Source: DASYHS01 sp035998295
GTDB taxonomy: Bacteria; Pseudomonadota; Alphaproteobacteria; Azospirillales; Azospirillaceae
Direction: 5' to 3'
NCBI RefSeq assembly: GCF_035998295.1
Contig: NZ_DASYHS010000145.1
Span: forward strand, 1 to 64,000
DNA length: 64,000 bases
Positions 33,243 to 41,976 of the stretch are shown here, one piece after another. Numbering within the stretch: position 1 is the stretch's first letter; every line of letters begins with the position of its first letter. A model generated the notes under the pieces. The model had not been told where the DNA came from. It saw only the letters and a program-made list of their open reading frames with translations, and ran no database searches. The translations under genes and the position numbers were made by a program.

Positions 33243-34112
33243 ATGGACCCCTTCATCTTCCTGATCCAAGTGCTCAACGGCGTCCAATACGGGCTGCTGC
33301 TGTTTCTGCTGGCCAGCGGGCTGACGCTGATCTTCGGCATCATGGGCGTGATCAACCTCGCCCATGGCAGCTTCTACATGATCGGCGCCTATCTGGCGTT
33401 CTCGCTGACCTCCCTGACCGGCAACCTCTGGATCGCGCTCCCGCTCGGCATCGCGATCAGCATCGTGATCGGGCTCGCGGTCGAATGGCTGTTCATCTCG
33501 CGGCTCTACCACCGCGACCACCTGTACCAGGTGCTGCTGACCTACGGGCTGATCCTGGTGTTCGAGGAGCTGCGCAGCATCGTCTTCGGCGACGACGCCC
33601 ACGGCGTGCCGGTGCCCGACGTCCTGAACTTCTCGGTGCCGCTGACGGACACGCTCAGCTATCCGGTCTACCGGTTGTTCATCTCCGGCGTCTGCCTCGC
33701 GGTCGCGGTCGCGATGTACCTGCTGATCCAGCGGACCCGCCTCGGCATGATGATCCGGGCCGGCGCCTACAACCGCGAGATGGTTCAGTCGCTCGGCATC
33801 AACATCAAGCTGATCTACATGGGCGTCTTCGCGCTGGGCGTGGCGCTCGCCGCACTGGCCGGCATGATCGCGGCCCCGGTCGCCTCCGTGTTCCCGGGCA
33901 TGGGCAACCAGATCCTGATCGTCTCCTTCGTCGTCGTCGTGATCGGCGGCATCGGCTCGGTCAAGGGGGCGCTGTTCGCCGCGATCCTGATCGGGCTCGC
34001 CGATACCTTCGGCCGGGTCCTGGTCCCGGAGCTTTCGGGAACCACCGTCTACCTGCTGATGGCGCTGGTCCTGCTGTGGCGCCCCGAGGGCATCTTCCGG
34101 AGGGCCGCCTGA
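33243..34112 (+). CDS. ABC importer permease, LivH type
   Basis: This 289-residue protein has eight membrane segments and LivH-family landmarks: NGVQYGLLLFLLASGLTLIF, GVINLAHGSFYMIGAYL and RAGAYNREMVQSLGINIK. It forms half of the membrane channel with the next gene product. It lies in the benzoate operon between the binding protein and LivM. The ribosome binding site is weak and the upstream gap carries hairpins, so expression may be lower than that of the binding protein. Confidence 0.93.
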   Translation: MDPFIFLIQVLNGVQYGLLLFLLASGLTLIFGIMGVINLAHGSFYMIGAYLAFSLTSLTGNLWIALPLGIAISIVIGLAVEWLFISRLYHRDHLYQVLLTYGLILVFEELRSIVFGDDAHGVPVPDVLNFSVPLTDTLSYPVYRLFISGVCLAVAVAMYLLIQRTRLGMMIRAGAYNREMVQSLGINIKLIYMGVFALGVALAALAGMIAAPVASVFPGMGNQILIVSFVVVVIGGIGSVKGALFAAILIGLADTFGRVLVPELSGTTVYLLMALVLLWRPEGIFRRAA

Positions 34113-34113
34113 C

Positions 34114-35148
34114 ATGCTGACCGACAAGCTCCCGGGCGTCGCCGCGCTGCTGCTGGCGGGGCTCGCCGCCCTCCTGCTGTTCCCGCTGTTCGGGTCCGCC
34201 TTCTACGTGCAGCTCGTCGCGAAGATCATGATCCTCGCGGTCTTCGCGATGAGCCTGAACCTGCTGGTGGGGTTCACGGGGCTGGTGAGCCTCGGCCATG
34301 CCGCCTTCTACGGGCTCGCGGCCTACATGCTGGTGTTCCTGTCGCCGGAATTCGAGGCGGCCGGCTTCTGGTGGACGCTCGGCGCCGCGGTGCTGGCCTC
34401 GGCCGGGGCGGCGCTGGTGATCGGCGTCTTCGTGCTGCGCACGACCGGCATCTACTTCATCATGGTGACGCTCGCCTTCGCCCAGATGCTCTACTACCTG
34501 TTCCACGACGGGCAGTTCGCGGGCGGGTCCGACGGCGTCTACATCTACTTCAAGCCGGACGCGACCCTGTTCGGCTTCCAGCCCTTCGACCTTGAGAACC
34601 AGCAGCATTTCTACTACGTGGCGCTCGGCGTCATGGTCCTGGCCTACCTGCTGCTGCGGGTGATCCTCCAGTCGCCTTTCGGCCACGTCGTCGCGGGCAT
34701 CCGCACGAACGAGCACCGCATGCGCTCGCTCGGATACCCGACCTTCCGCTACAAGCTCGCGAGCTTCGTGATCGCCGGCGCGCTGGCCGGCGTGTCGGGC
34801 TACCTGTCGGCCGCCCAGTTCGGCTTCGTCAACCCGGAGCTGATGGGCTGGCACGTCTCGGGCGAGGTGCTGATGATGGTGATCCTGGGCGGCATGGGGT
34901 CGGTCTTCGGCCCGATCCTCGGCGCCTTCTCGATCGTGCTGCTGGAGGAGCTGTTCGCCGACCTGACCAAGCACTGGCTCCTGCTGATGGGCGGCTTCAT
35001 CATCATGACCGTGCTGGTGCTGCCGCACGGGCTGTCGGGCCTGCTCGCCTCGGCGCTTTCGCGCGTCGGCGCCGGCCGGCGCAAGCCCGTGCCCGAGACC
35101 GGCCCGCCCGGTGCCGCTCCCGCCGCGGAGCAGGGAGGCCGGCAGTGA
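34114..35148 (+). CDS. ABC importer permease, LivM type
   Basis: This 344-residue membrane protein has LivM landmarks: LNLLVGFTGLVSLGHAAFYG, TTGIYFIMVTLAFAQMLYYL and GIRTNEHRMRSLGYPTFRYK. It pairs with the LivH-type permease, one base upstream. The C-terminal tail after the last helix is Pro/Ala-rich. Its stop codon overlaps the GTG start of the next ATPase gene, indicating translational coupling. Confidence 0.93.
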   Translation: MLTDKLPGVAALLLAGLAALLLFPLFGSAFYVQLVAKIMILAVFAMSLNLLVGFTGLVSLGHAAFYGLAAYMLVFLSPEFEAAGFWWTLGAAVLASAGAALVIGVFVLRTTGIYFIMVTLAFAQMLYYLFHDGQFAGGSDGVYIYFKPDATLFGFQPFDLENQQHFYYVALGVMVLAYLLLRVILQSPFGHVVAGIRTNEHRMRSLGYPTFRYKLASFVIAGALAGVSGYLSAAQFGFVNPELMGWHVSGEVLMMVILGGMGSVFGPILGAFSIVLLEELFADLTKHWLLLMGGFIIMTVLVLPHGLSGLLASALSRVGAGRRKPVPETGPPGAAPAAEQGGRQ

Positions 35149-35900
35149 GCGAGGCGATCCTCTCCACCAGCGGGCTCAGCCGGTCCTTCGGCGGGCTGAC
35201 CGCCGTCGACGGCCTGTCGATCGAGTTCCACATGCGGCGGATCCACGCCGTGATCGGCCCCAACGGCGCCGGCAAGTCGACCTTCATCAACCTGCTGTCG
35301 GGCGACCTGCCTCCCTCGGCGGGGACGATCCGCTTCGACGGGCGCGACGTCACCGGGCTCTCCGCCGACCGCGTCTCCCAGCTCGGCATCGGCCGCAGCT
35401 ACCAGAAGACCAACATCTTCCCGGACTTCACCGCGTTCGAGAACTGCCGGCTGGCGGCACAGTCGCGCCTGACCTCCTCGATGCGCTTCTTCCGCCCGGC
35501 GCTGCGGCTCTCTCGCGTCAACGACGCGGCGCGCGCGGCGCTCGACGCGGTCGGGCTGGACGGCCGCGCCGAGGTCGTCGCCTCCGCGCTCAGCCATGGC
35601 GAGCAGCGCCAGCTCGAGATCGCGATGGTGCTCGCGACCGGGCCGAAGGTCCTGCTGCTCGACGAGCCGCTCGCCGGCATGGGGGCGGAGGAATCGGCCC
35701 GCATGGTGGCGCTGCTGGAACGCCTCGCGCGCGAGCACGCGATCGTCCTGGTCGAGCACGACATGGACGCCGTGTTCCAGCTCGCCGACCGGCTGACCGT
35801 GATGGTGAACGGCCGCCTGCTGGAGAGCGGCACGCCCGAGGAGATCCGCTCCAGCCCCGCGGTCCAGGACGCCTATCTGGGAACCGGCGAGCATGACTGA
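35145..35900 (+). CDS. ABC importer ATPase, LivG type
   Basis: This 251-residue ATPase starts at a GTG that overlaps the LivM stop. Walker A is GPNGAGKSTFINLLSG, the signature is LSHGEQRQLEIAMVLA (a variant of LSGGQ with His), and Walker B is VLLLDEPLAGMG. The GRSYQKTNIFPDFTAFENCR segment is the family's Q-loop region. It couples ATP hydrolysis to uptake with its LivF partner. It overlaps the next gene by 8 bases. Confidence 0.93.
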   Translation: MSEAILSTSGLSRSFGGLTAVDGLSIEFHMRRIHAVIGPNGAGKSTFINLLSGDLPPSAGTIRFDGRDVTGLSADRVSQLGIGRSYQKTNIFPDFTAFENCRLAAQSRLTSSMRFFRPALRLSRVNDAARAALDAVGLDGRAEVVASALSHGEQRQLEIAMVLATGPKVLLLDEPLAGMGAEESARMVALLERLAREHAIVLVEHDMDAVFQLADRLTVMVNGRLLESGTPEEIRSSPAVQDAYLGTGEHD

Positions 35901-36609
35901 CACCGACCTGATCCGCGCCGAGGGCCTCCACGCCTTCTACGGCGCCAGCCACGTCCTGCACGGCGTCGACTTCGCGGTCCGGCCCGGCGAATGCGTCGCC
36001 CTGATGGGCCGCAACGGCATGGGCAAGACGACGCTGCTGCGCAGCGTGCTCGGCCTGCTGCGCCAGCGTTCGGGCACGGTATGGGTCAAGGGCCGGCCGA
36101 TGACCGGCGCCGCCCCCCATGCGATCGCGCGCGCCGGCATCGCCTACGTCCCCGAGGGGCGCGGCATCTTCGGCAATCTCAGCGTCCGCGAGAACCTGGT
36201 GATGGCCGCGCGCCCCGGCCTGGACGGCCGGCGCGACTGGACGTTCGAGCGGGTGCTGCAGACCTTCCCACGCCTGGCCGAGCGCCTGGGGAACGGCGGC
36301 AACCAGCTCTCCGGCGGCGAGCAGCAGATGCTGACGATCGGCCGCGCGCTGATGACCAACCCCGACCTCCTGATCCTCGACGAGGCGACGGAGGGCCTCG
36401 CCCCCCTGATCGCGCGCGAGATCTGGACGATCCTGCACCGCGTGCGCGCGACCGGCATCGCCAGCGTCATCGTCGACAAGAACTTCCGGGCGATCTCGGC
36501 GATCGCGGACCGGTGCGTCGTCCTGGTCAAGGGGCAGGTCGTGTTCGACGGGGCGAGCGACCGGCTGGCGCACGACCCCGACATCCTGAAGCAGCATCTG
36601 GGAGTGTGA
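35893..36609 (+). CDS. ABC importer ATPase, LivF type
   Basis: This 238-residue ATPase has Walker A GRNGMGKTTLLRSVLG, signature LSGGEQQMLTIGRALM and Walker B LLILDEATEGLAP. AYVPEGRGIFGNLSVRENLV is characteristic of LivF. It completes the five-component benzoate-linked importer. It is directly followed by an alpha/beta hydrolase gene. Confidence 0.93.
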   Translation: MTDTDLIRAEGLHAFYGASHVLHGVDFAVRPGECVALMGRNGMGKTTLLRSVLGLLRQRSGTVWVKGRPMTGAAPHAIARAGIAYVPEGRGIFGNLSVRENLVMAARPGLDGRRDWTFERVLQTFPRLAERLGNGGNQLSGGEQQMLTIGRALMTNPDLLILDEATEGLAPLIAREIWTILHRVRATGIASVIVDKNFRAISAIADRCVVLVKGQVVFDGASDRLAHDPDILKQHLGV

Positions 36610-36611
36610 GG

Positions 36612-37394
36612 GTGCCCTTCCTGACCGCCGCGGGCCGCCGCCTGGACTACCGCTGGATCGAGCCGGGGCGGCCGGGCCGGCCGGCCCTCGTCTTCCTGCA
36701 CGAGGGGCTCGGCTCGGTCGAGCTGTGGAAGGACTTCCCCGACCAGGCCGCCGAGGCGACCGGCTGCGGCACGCTCGTCTACTCGCGCTACGGCTACGGC
36801 CGCTCCGACCGGCTGGAGGGGCCGCGCGGCGTCGACTACATGCACCGCGAGGCGCTGGACTCGCTGCCCGCGGTGCTGGACGCCCTGGACATCCGCGAGC
36901 CGGTGCTGGTCGGCCACAGCGACGGCGCCTCGATCGCCCTGATCCATGCCGGGACCGGCCGCTGGAGCCCCCGCGGGCTGGTCCTGGCCGCCCCCCACGT
37001 CTTCGTCGAGGACGTGACGGTCGAGAGCATCGCGGCCGCGAAGACGATATACCGCGAGACGGACATGCCACGGAAGTTCGCCCGCTACCACGACGATCCC
37101 GACGCGACGTTCCGGGGCTGGAACGACATCTGGCTCCACCCCGATTTCCGCGCCTGGAACATCGAGGAATACCTGCCCGGCGTCCGCTGCCCGATGCTGC
37201 TGGTCCAGGGCCTGGACGACGAGTACGGCACGCTGGCCCAGCTCGACGCGATCGAGCGCGGGGCCGGCGGCCCGGTCGAGCGGCTGGAGCTTGCGGACTG
37301 CCGCCATTCCCCTCACCGCGACCAGCCCGCCGCCACGCTCGCCGCGATCGCGCACTTCGTCGACGCGCTCGCCCCGGCCGGAGACCGGTCGTGA
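36612..37394 (+). CDS. Alpha/beta-hydrolase of the benzoate operon
   Basis: From a GTG at 36612 the protein has 260 residues. The nucleophile elbow is GHSDGAS, the oxyanion loop is LHEGLGSVELWKDF, and the C-terminal acid and histidine lie in QGLDDEYG and CRHSPHRDQ. It starts two bases after the LivF stop and its own stop overlaps the next gene. Esterases of this kind recur in benzoate clusters. A substrate such as an aromatic ester or misformed thioester is plausible, but nothing in the sequence decides it. The GTG start is less certain than the frame. Confidence 0.82.
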   Translation: MPFLTAAGRRLDYRWIEPGRPGRPALVFLHEGLGSVELWKDFPDQAAEATGCGTLVYSRYGYGRSDRLEGPRGVDYMHREALDSLPAVLDALDIREPVLVGHSDGASIALIHAGTGRWSPRGLVLAAPHVFVEDVTVESIAAAKTIYRETDMPRKFARYHDDPDATFRGWNDIWLHPDFRAWNIEEYLPGVRCPMLLVQGLDDEYGTLAQLDAIERGAGGPVERLELADCRHSPHRDQPAATLAAIAHFVDALAPAGDRS

Positions 37395-38416
37395 CCGCCG
37401 CCCAGGGCCTGCCTCCGGTCCCTGCCCCGGGCACCATGGCCGAGGTCGCGCCGGGCATCCGCTGGATACGGATGCCCCTGCCCTTCGCGCTCGACCACGT
37501 GAACCTGTGGCTGCTGGAGGACGGGGACGGCTGGACCCTGGTCGACACCGGCCTCGGCAACGACGCGACGCGCGCGCTGTGGCACGAGATCCTGGAAGGC
37601 CCCGCCGCCGGCCGGCCGATCCGCCGGATCCTCGCGACCCATTTCCACCCCGACCATCTCGGCCAGTCCGGATGGCTGGTCGAGCGCACCGGGGCCGAGT
37701 TCCTGATGACGCGGACCGAATGGCTGACCGGGCGCATGCTCGTGGGCACGGGCGAGGAGGCCGGCGAGATCCAGGCCGCGTTCTTCCGCGGCCACGGCCT
37801 GCCGGGCGGGCAGGCCGACGGCCTGGCCCGGCGCGGCAACGTCTACCGGCGCCGGGCGCCGTCGGTGCCCGCGACCTACCGCCGGATCACCGGCGGCGAG
37901 GTGATCGCGATCGGCGAGCGGCGCTGGCAGGTCGTGATCGGCGAGGGCCACTCGCCCGAGCAGGCCTGCCTCTACAGCCAGGACGGCCGCATCCTGATTT
38001 CGGGCGACCAGATCCTCCCGCACATCACGCCCAATGTCAGCGTCCAGTGGTTCGAGCCGGAGGCGAACCCGCTGGCCGACTTCCTCGGCTCGGTCCGCCG
38101 CTTCGGCCAGATGCCCGAGGACACGCTGGTCCTGCCCTCCCACGGCCGTCCCTTCTGCGAGCTGGCGCGCCGCCTCGCCGCCCTGGAGCGCCACCACGCC
38201 GCCCGCCTGACCGACCTGATGGACGCCTGCGCGGACGAGGGATGCACCGCCTACGAGCTGCTGGACGTGCTGTTCCGGCGCAAGCTCGACGACCACCAGA
38301 TCGTCTTCGCCATGGGCGAGGCGATCGCGCATCTGGCCTACCTGGAAAACGACGGCCTGCTCCGGCGCGAACGCGACGGCGACGGGCCGTGGCGCTACCG
38401 CGCTGTCGGCGGGTAG
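37391..38416 (+). CDS. Metallo-beta-lactamase-fold hydrolase
   Basis: From a GTG overlapping the previous stop the protein has 341 residues. The zinc motif is THFHPDHLG, with a further Asp in GDQILPHIT and a His in LPSHGRPF. A helical C-terminal domain (about 240-341) contains a winged-helix-like YELLDVLFRR region found in the LACTB2-like subgroup. It ends the benzoate-linked operon. It could hydrolyse CoA thioesters or a lactone; this is inference. Confidence 0.85.
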   Translation: MTAAQGLPPVPAPGTMAEVAPGIRWIRMPLPFALDHVNLWLLEDGDGWTLVDTGLGNDATRALWHEILEGPAAGRPIRRILATHFHPDHLGQSGWLVERTGAEFLMTRTEWLTGRMLVGTGEEAGEIQAAFFRGHGLPGGQADGLARRGNVYRRRAPSVPATYRRITGGEVIAIGERRWQVVIGEGHSPEQACLYSQDGRILISGDQILPHITPNVSVQWFEPEANPLADFLGSVRRFGQMPEDTLVLPSHGRPFCELARRLAALERHHAARLTDLMDACADEGCTAYELLDVLFRRKLDDHQIVFAMGEAIAHLAYLENDGLLRRERDGDGPWRYRAVGG

Positions 38417-38775
38417 CGCCGCCTGGTTTCGCGTGAGGCCGGACACTCGCGTCGATTCCATGCTGGAAACGCGTCGCCAGAAGCCCACCCGCACCAGCGC
38501 TCCTTGCGTAGTTCCACTGTTTCCCACTCGACTTCAATATTTTCCTTTTGCAGCGCACCCTCTGGCGTGACGACGCACGCGCCGTCGCAGAAAAGCCGGA
38601 GGACCACGTCCTCGGGCCGCCGCAGGCGGCACTGCGGCGTGTATTTGGTTCGCGTGAAGGACGGGGAACGGCGCGTCGGTTCGCGCAGTTACACAGGATG
38701 CGCCACGGCCGGCGGGAAGCACCGCCGGAACGCGCCGCCGAAACGCGCCGCCGAAACGCATCGGGAAAAGGAGCG
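38417..38775. other. 359-base gap without a convincing gene
   Basis: A 70-codon minus-strand frame (38395-38607) begins plausibly (VLRLFCDGACVVTPEGALQK) but has no ribosome binding site and an atypical Arg-rich end, so I do not call it. The segment around 38515-38550 is AT-rich compared with its surroundings. A 13-base unit AACGCGCCGCCGA is repeated in tandem at 38729-38754, followed by a partial third copy. The last bases carry the ribosome binding site of the DUF998 gene. Confidence 0.5.
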
Positions 38776-39411
38776 ATGGTAGGAGACGACGCAATCCCAG
38801 TGGCCACACGCCGCCTGGTCCGGACCTGCGGCCTGATCGGCCTGTTCGGATGCCTCGTGGCCGTCGTGACGGACGTGATGGGCTGGATACTGGTCGACGG
38901 CTACGACCCGATCAGCCAGACCATCAGCAACCTGGCGGTCGGCCGGTGGAGCTGGCTTCTCGACCTCGGCCTCTACCTCCTCGCCACGGCCTGCTTCGCG
39001 ACCGCGGTCGGGCTGGCGGCCCGGCGCCTCGGCGGCGCGTCCTGGACGTTCGCCGCCGCCGCCGTGGCGCTTCTCGGGATCGACGTCATCGTCGTCGCCG
39101 CCTTCGACGAGTATGCGGGCACCACCAATCCCGGTGCCGACGTGCATTCCGCCGCGGTCTACGCCCTGGGGGCGCTGTTCGCCCTCGCCTGCCTGCTGGC
39201 GGTCCCGGGGCTGAAGCGGCTACATGGCTCCCTCGGCCGGTTCAGCCTGGTGGTCGGCCTGGCCTGGATCGTCCTGGCGCCGCTCTTCTTCCTCGTCCCC
39301 AACGCCTGGGACGGCGCCTACGAGCGGTTCCTGGCGCTCATCCTGCTGGGATGGCTGGCGACGATGGCCTCGCGGGTCCTGCTCCGCGCGCACGACGGCG
39401 CCCTGGCGTAA
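38776..39411 (+). CDS. DUF998-family membrane protein
   Basis: This 211-residue protein has six predicted membrane helices and the DUF998 features GYDPISQTISNLAVG after the first helix and NPGADVHSAAVYALGALFAL in the middle. A strong ribosome binding site (AAAAGGAGCG) precedes the ATG. The family has no assigned function. It lies alone between the benzoate operon and a DUF4157 gene, 95 bases from the latter. Confidence 0.8.
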   Translation: MVGDDAIPVATRRLVRTCGLIGLFGCLVAVVTDVMGWILVDGYDPISQTISNLAVGRWSWLLDLGLYLLATACFATAVGLAARRLGGASWTFAAAAVALLGIDVIVVAAFDEYAGTTNPGADVHSAAVYALGALFALACLLAVPGLKRLHGSLGRFSLVVGLAWIVLAPLFFLVPNAWDGAYERFLALILLGWLATMASRVLLRAHDGALA

Positions 39412-39506
39412 GCCCCGCCACGGCACTCGGCACCCGATCTTTCGGGGAGTGCGGCGCCCCGCGCGCTGCTATACTCGTCCGCGATGCAGGACTGCCGAGG
39501 ACGACC

Positions 39507-40955
39507 ATGACCGCACGCTTCAGGCCGCCCCCGATCGCCCCGGTCCGGGGCGTGGCCCAGCCGCGCATGGCGCCGTCCGGCGCCGGTGCCAGGAACGGCG
39601 CGCCTCCGCCGCCGGCTGCCGCCGCTGCCCGGCACTTCGCGCCGCCTCCGATCGCCGGCGCCACGGGCGGCGCGCTGCGGGCCGGCATCGTCCAGGGCCG
39701 CTTCGTCGGCGCGCCGCGCGTCGCCCAGGCGCGCGGGGCCGGTGCGGGCGGGCGCCCCGGCGCCCTCGCCCTGCCCGACGAGGTCAGGCTCCCCGCCGGC
39801 GGCGGCGCGCCGCTGCCGGACGGGCTGCGCACGCAGATGGAAACCTTCTTCAAGGCCGATTTCTCGGCCGTGCGGGTCCATGTCGGGCCGCAGGCGCCGG
39901 CGATCGGCGCGCTGGCCTTCACGACCGGCACCAGCATCTTCTTCGCCCCCGGCCAGTACCAGCCCACGACCGTGCAGGGCCGCATGCTGCTGGGGCACGA
40001 ACTCGCCCATGTCGTGCAGCAGCGCAGCGGCCGGGTGCGCAACCCGCTGGGGTCCGGGATCGCCATCGTCCAGGACGGGGCGCTGGAGGCCGAAGCCGAC
40101 CGCCTCGGCCGGCAGGCCGCCCTGTCCTGCCCTCCCGCCCATGGCGGCGGACGGTCGGTGCAGGCCGCGACGGCGCCGGGCCGCCAGCTCCGCGGCGCGC
40201 CGGTCGTCCAGCGGATGCAGCACAACGCCCCGTTCTACGTCCCGACCGAGCAGGAGGCGCCCGTCTATTACGAGGTCCGCGACATGCGGACCAACAACGG
40301 CAACGTCCTCTCCGACAACAAGGTGCGCGGCAACCTGTTCGAAGCGGCGTCCAAGCAGGAGTTGGAGAGCATGGGCCTCTTCAACGCCGTCTACGACGCC
40401 AACCTGATCATCACCAACTGCCCGGCCGTGGACTTCATCTGCCTCGACTTCGACAACCAGCTGAAGTTTGCCCAGTGCAAGAACCATCAGAACGCGCAGG
40501 GCTACATAACGGATATCGGCGCCAGGGGCGACGATGCGATGCTCTTCGTCAAGAAGATGGTCTCGCGCACCCTCCAGGGCGTCGTCGTCGCCGAATCCCA
40601 GAGGATGAGGCAGTATGCCACAACCAACAACATTGGACCTCTGCAGGAATTCCTGAACTCAATCGATCAATATTACAACTTCAATCCCAATTCCAATAAC
40701 GGCAACAGCGAATACGTCGACAAGAACGACGCGCCCGTCAAATGGATGAGGGACAGGATCTTCTTCCCCGTCCCCGAGGACATCGCGCTCCAGCTGCCCT
40801 CCCAGTATGCCTATTGCTGCATCATCCTCGAGCGGCGGACGCAGGACTTCTCCAAGATGCTGGACCTGATGAACTACAAGGTGACCCGGACGTCGAAGCA
40901 GGTCCGGATGGACGAGGAAAACGACGAGTATCGCCCCCCCGGCAACGGTCTCTAA
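39507..40955 (+). CDS. DUF4157 protein with C-terminal nuclease-like toxin domain
   Basis: This 482-residue protein has three parts. Residues 1-75 form a proline-rich leader with RFRPPPIAPVRG and HFAPPPIAGATGG. Residues about 85-200 form a DUF4157 domain with the zinc-protease motif GHELAHVVQQ (163-172). A VVQRMQ hinge (233-238) follows. Residues about 240-482 form a less GC-rich, Asn/Gln-rich domain. FEAAS (Glu299), VDF (Asp329) and QCK (Gln343, Lys345) fit a PD-(D/E)XK nuclease core. DUF4157 proteins are linked to extracellular contractile injection systems and their cargo. No such structural genes are in the window. The nuclease call is inferred from residue spacing. Confidence 0.75.
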   Translation: MTARFRPPPIAPVRGVAQPRMAPSGAGARNGAPPPPAAAAARHFAPPPIAGATGGALRAGIVQGRFVGAPRVAQARGAGAGGRPGALALPDEVRLPAGGGAPLPDGLRTQMETFFKADFSAVRVHVGPQAPAIGALAFTTGTSIFFAPGQYQPTTVQGRMLLGHELAHVVQQRSGRVRNPLGSGIAIVQDGALEAEADRLGRQAALSCPPAHGGGRSVQAATAPGRQLRGAPVVQRMQHNAPFYVPTEQEAPVYYEVRDMRTNNGNVLSDNKVRGNLFEAASKQELESMGLFNAVYDANLIITNCPAVDFICLDFDNQLKFAQCKNHQNAQGYITDIGARGDDAMLFVKKMVSRTLQGVVVAESQRMRQYATTNNIGPLQEFLNSIDQYYNFNPNSNNGNSEYVDKNDAPVKWMRDRIFFPVPEDIALQLPSQYAYCCIILERRTQDFSKMLDLMNYKVTRTSKQVRMDEENDEYRPPGNGL

Positions 40956-41830
40956 CGCCTGGATCCCGCGGTGCCATGGAACGTCGCCGCGGGGACATAG
41001 GCCTCCGGCAAATCGATGCCCGGCGGCAGGTCGTGCCCGAGGGCGAGCAGGTCGGGCAGCAGATGCGTATGCGGCCCCTCGGGAGAACGGCCGCCGGGAG
41101 GCGGGATCGGCGTGCCGATCTCCGCGCGGCCGATGCCGGTCTCGACGACGCGGGTCGGCCCCGCCTCGACGATCGCCGCCCCGGCCGCCGCCAGCACCTC
41201 GCCCAGCGGCGCGCCGGCGAGGCCGCGCAGCCGCGCGGCCAGCGCGGGTTCGGCGACACGGACCATGAAACGGGTCGCGGTGCGCCCGAGGCCGAGGTCG
41301 AACAGGACCTCGCCGCGCCGGGCCGGGTCGATGGCGGCGTGGTCGGGGCCGATCTCCGTCAGGCCCGACGCGACGGGTAGCGCCAGCCGGCTGCGATGCA
41401 GCGCCAGGATCACCGCCCGCACCCCGTCCCCTTCGGGGTCGTGCACCTGGATCGCCCGCGTCGTCTCCCCGATCGCCAGCCGCAGCGCACCGCCCGGCGC
41501 CGTCGCGACGACCGCATCCCCGTCGTCCGAGACGGCGCAGCCGGCCGCGACGAACTCGGCCGAGGCGCCATGGCAGCCCAGGACCCAGGTTCCGCCCGCC
41601 GCCATCGTTTCCCGCACGAAGGCGCGGATGTCCTCCGCCGTCCAGGCCGGCCGCCGCAGCCCGACGCCGAGCGCGCGCAGCCGCCCCGGCAGTTCCTCCC
41701 AGACCGCGCGCCGCCAGACCTCGCCGCCCGCGCGCCAGCCGCCGATCTCCGCCTCGCTCCGCCCGCAGCCGCGGCAATAGCCGGTCGCCGCGTCGTACTC
41801 GCACACGCCGATGCAGGGACTCGCGATCAT
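40952..41830 (-). CDS. DUF1289 iron-sulfur-type N-terminus fused to a second domain
   Basis: From the ATG at 41830 after GGAGAGG the protein has 292 residues. Residues 1-50 are a DUF1289 domain with SPCIGVCEYDAATGYCRGCG, whose cysteines probably bind a metal or Fe-S cluster. The rest (about 75-290) is a mixed alpha/beta domain (ASAEFVAAGCAVSDDGDAVV, ALRLAIGETTRAIQVHD) that I tentatively relate to DUF6925. Fusion of the two is unusual, because DUF1289 is normally a stand-alone small protein. It converges with the DUF4157 gene, overlapping four bases. Confidence 0.75.
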   Translation of the reverse strand: MIASPCIGVCEYDAATGYCRGCGRSEAEIGGWRAGGEVWRRAVWEELPGRLRALGVGLRRPAWTAEDIRAFVRETMAAGGTWVLGCHGASAEFVAAGCAVSDDGDAVVATAPGGALRLAIGETTRAIQVHDPEGDGVRAVILALHRSRLALPVASGLTEIGPDHAAIDPARRGEVLFDLGLGRTATRFMVRVAEPALAARLRGLAGAPLGEVLAAAGAAIVEAGPTRVVETGIGRAEIGTPIPPPGGRSPEGPHTHLLPDLLALGHDLPPGIDLPEAYVPAATFHGTAGSRR

Positions 41831-41976
41831 GCGCCTCTCCGGTGCATTCCGTTTCGCCGGGCGAAGGTTGAGCACGGGGCGGCGGGTCGCCGCAACCGGA
41901 ATTGCCCCGGACCGGCCGGGAACCACGCGCCATCCGTGCCATTGAAGACGCAGGACCGCCACCGCCGGAGACACGC

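Noticed and set aside
38395..38607. Small minus-strand gene of 70 codons
   Set aside because: No ribosome binding site, and its end runs into the MBL-hydrolase gene with shadow-like composition; left as uncertain gap content.
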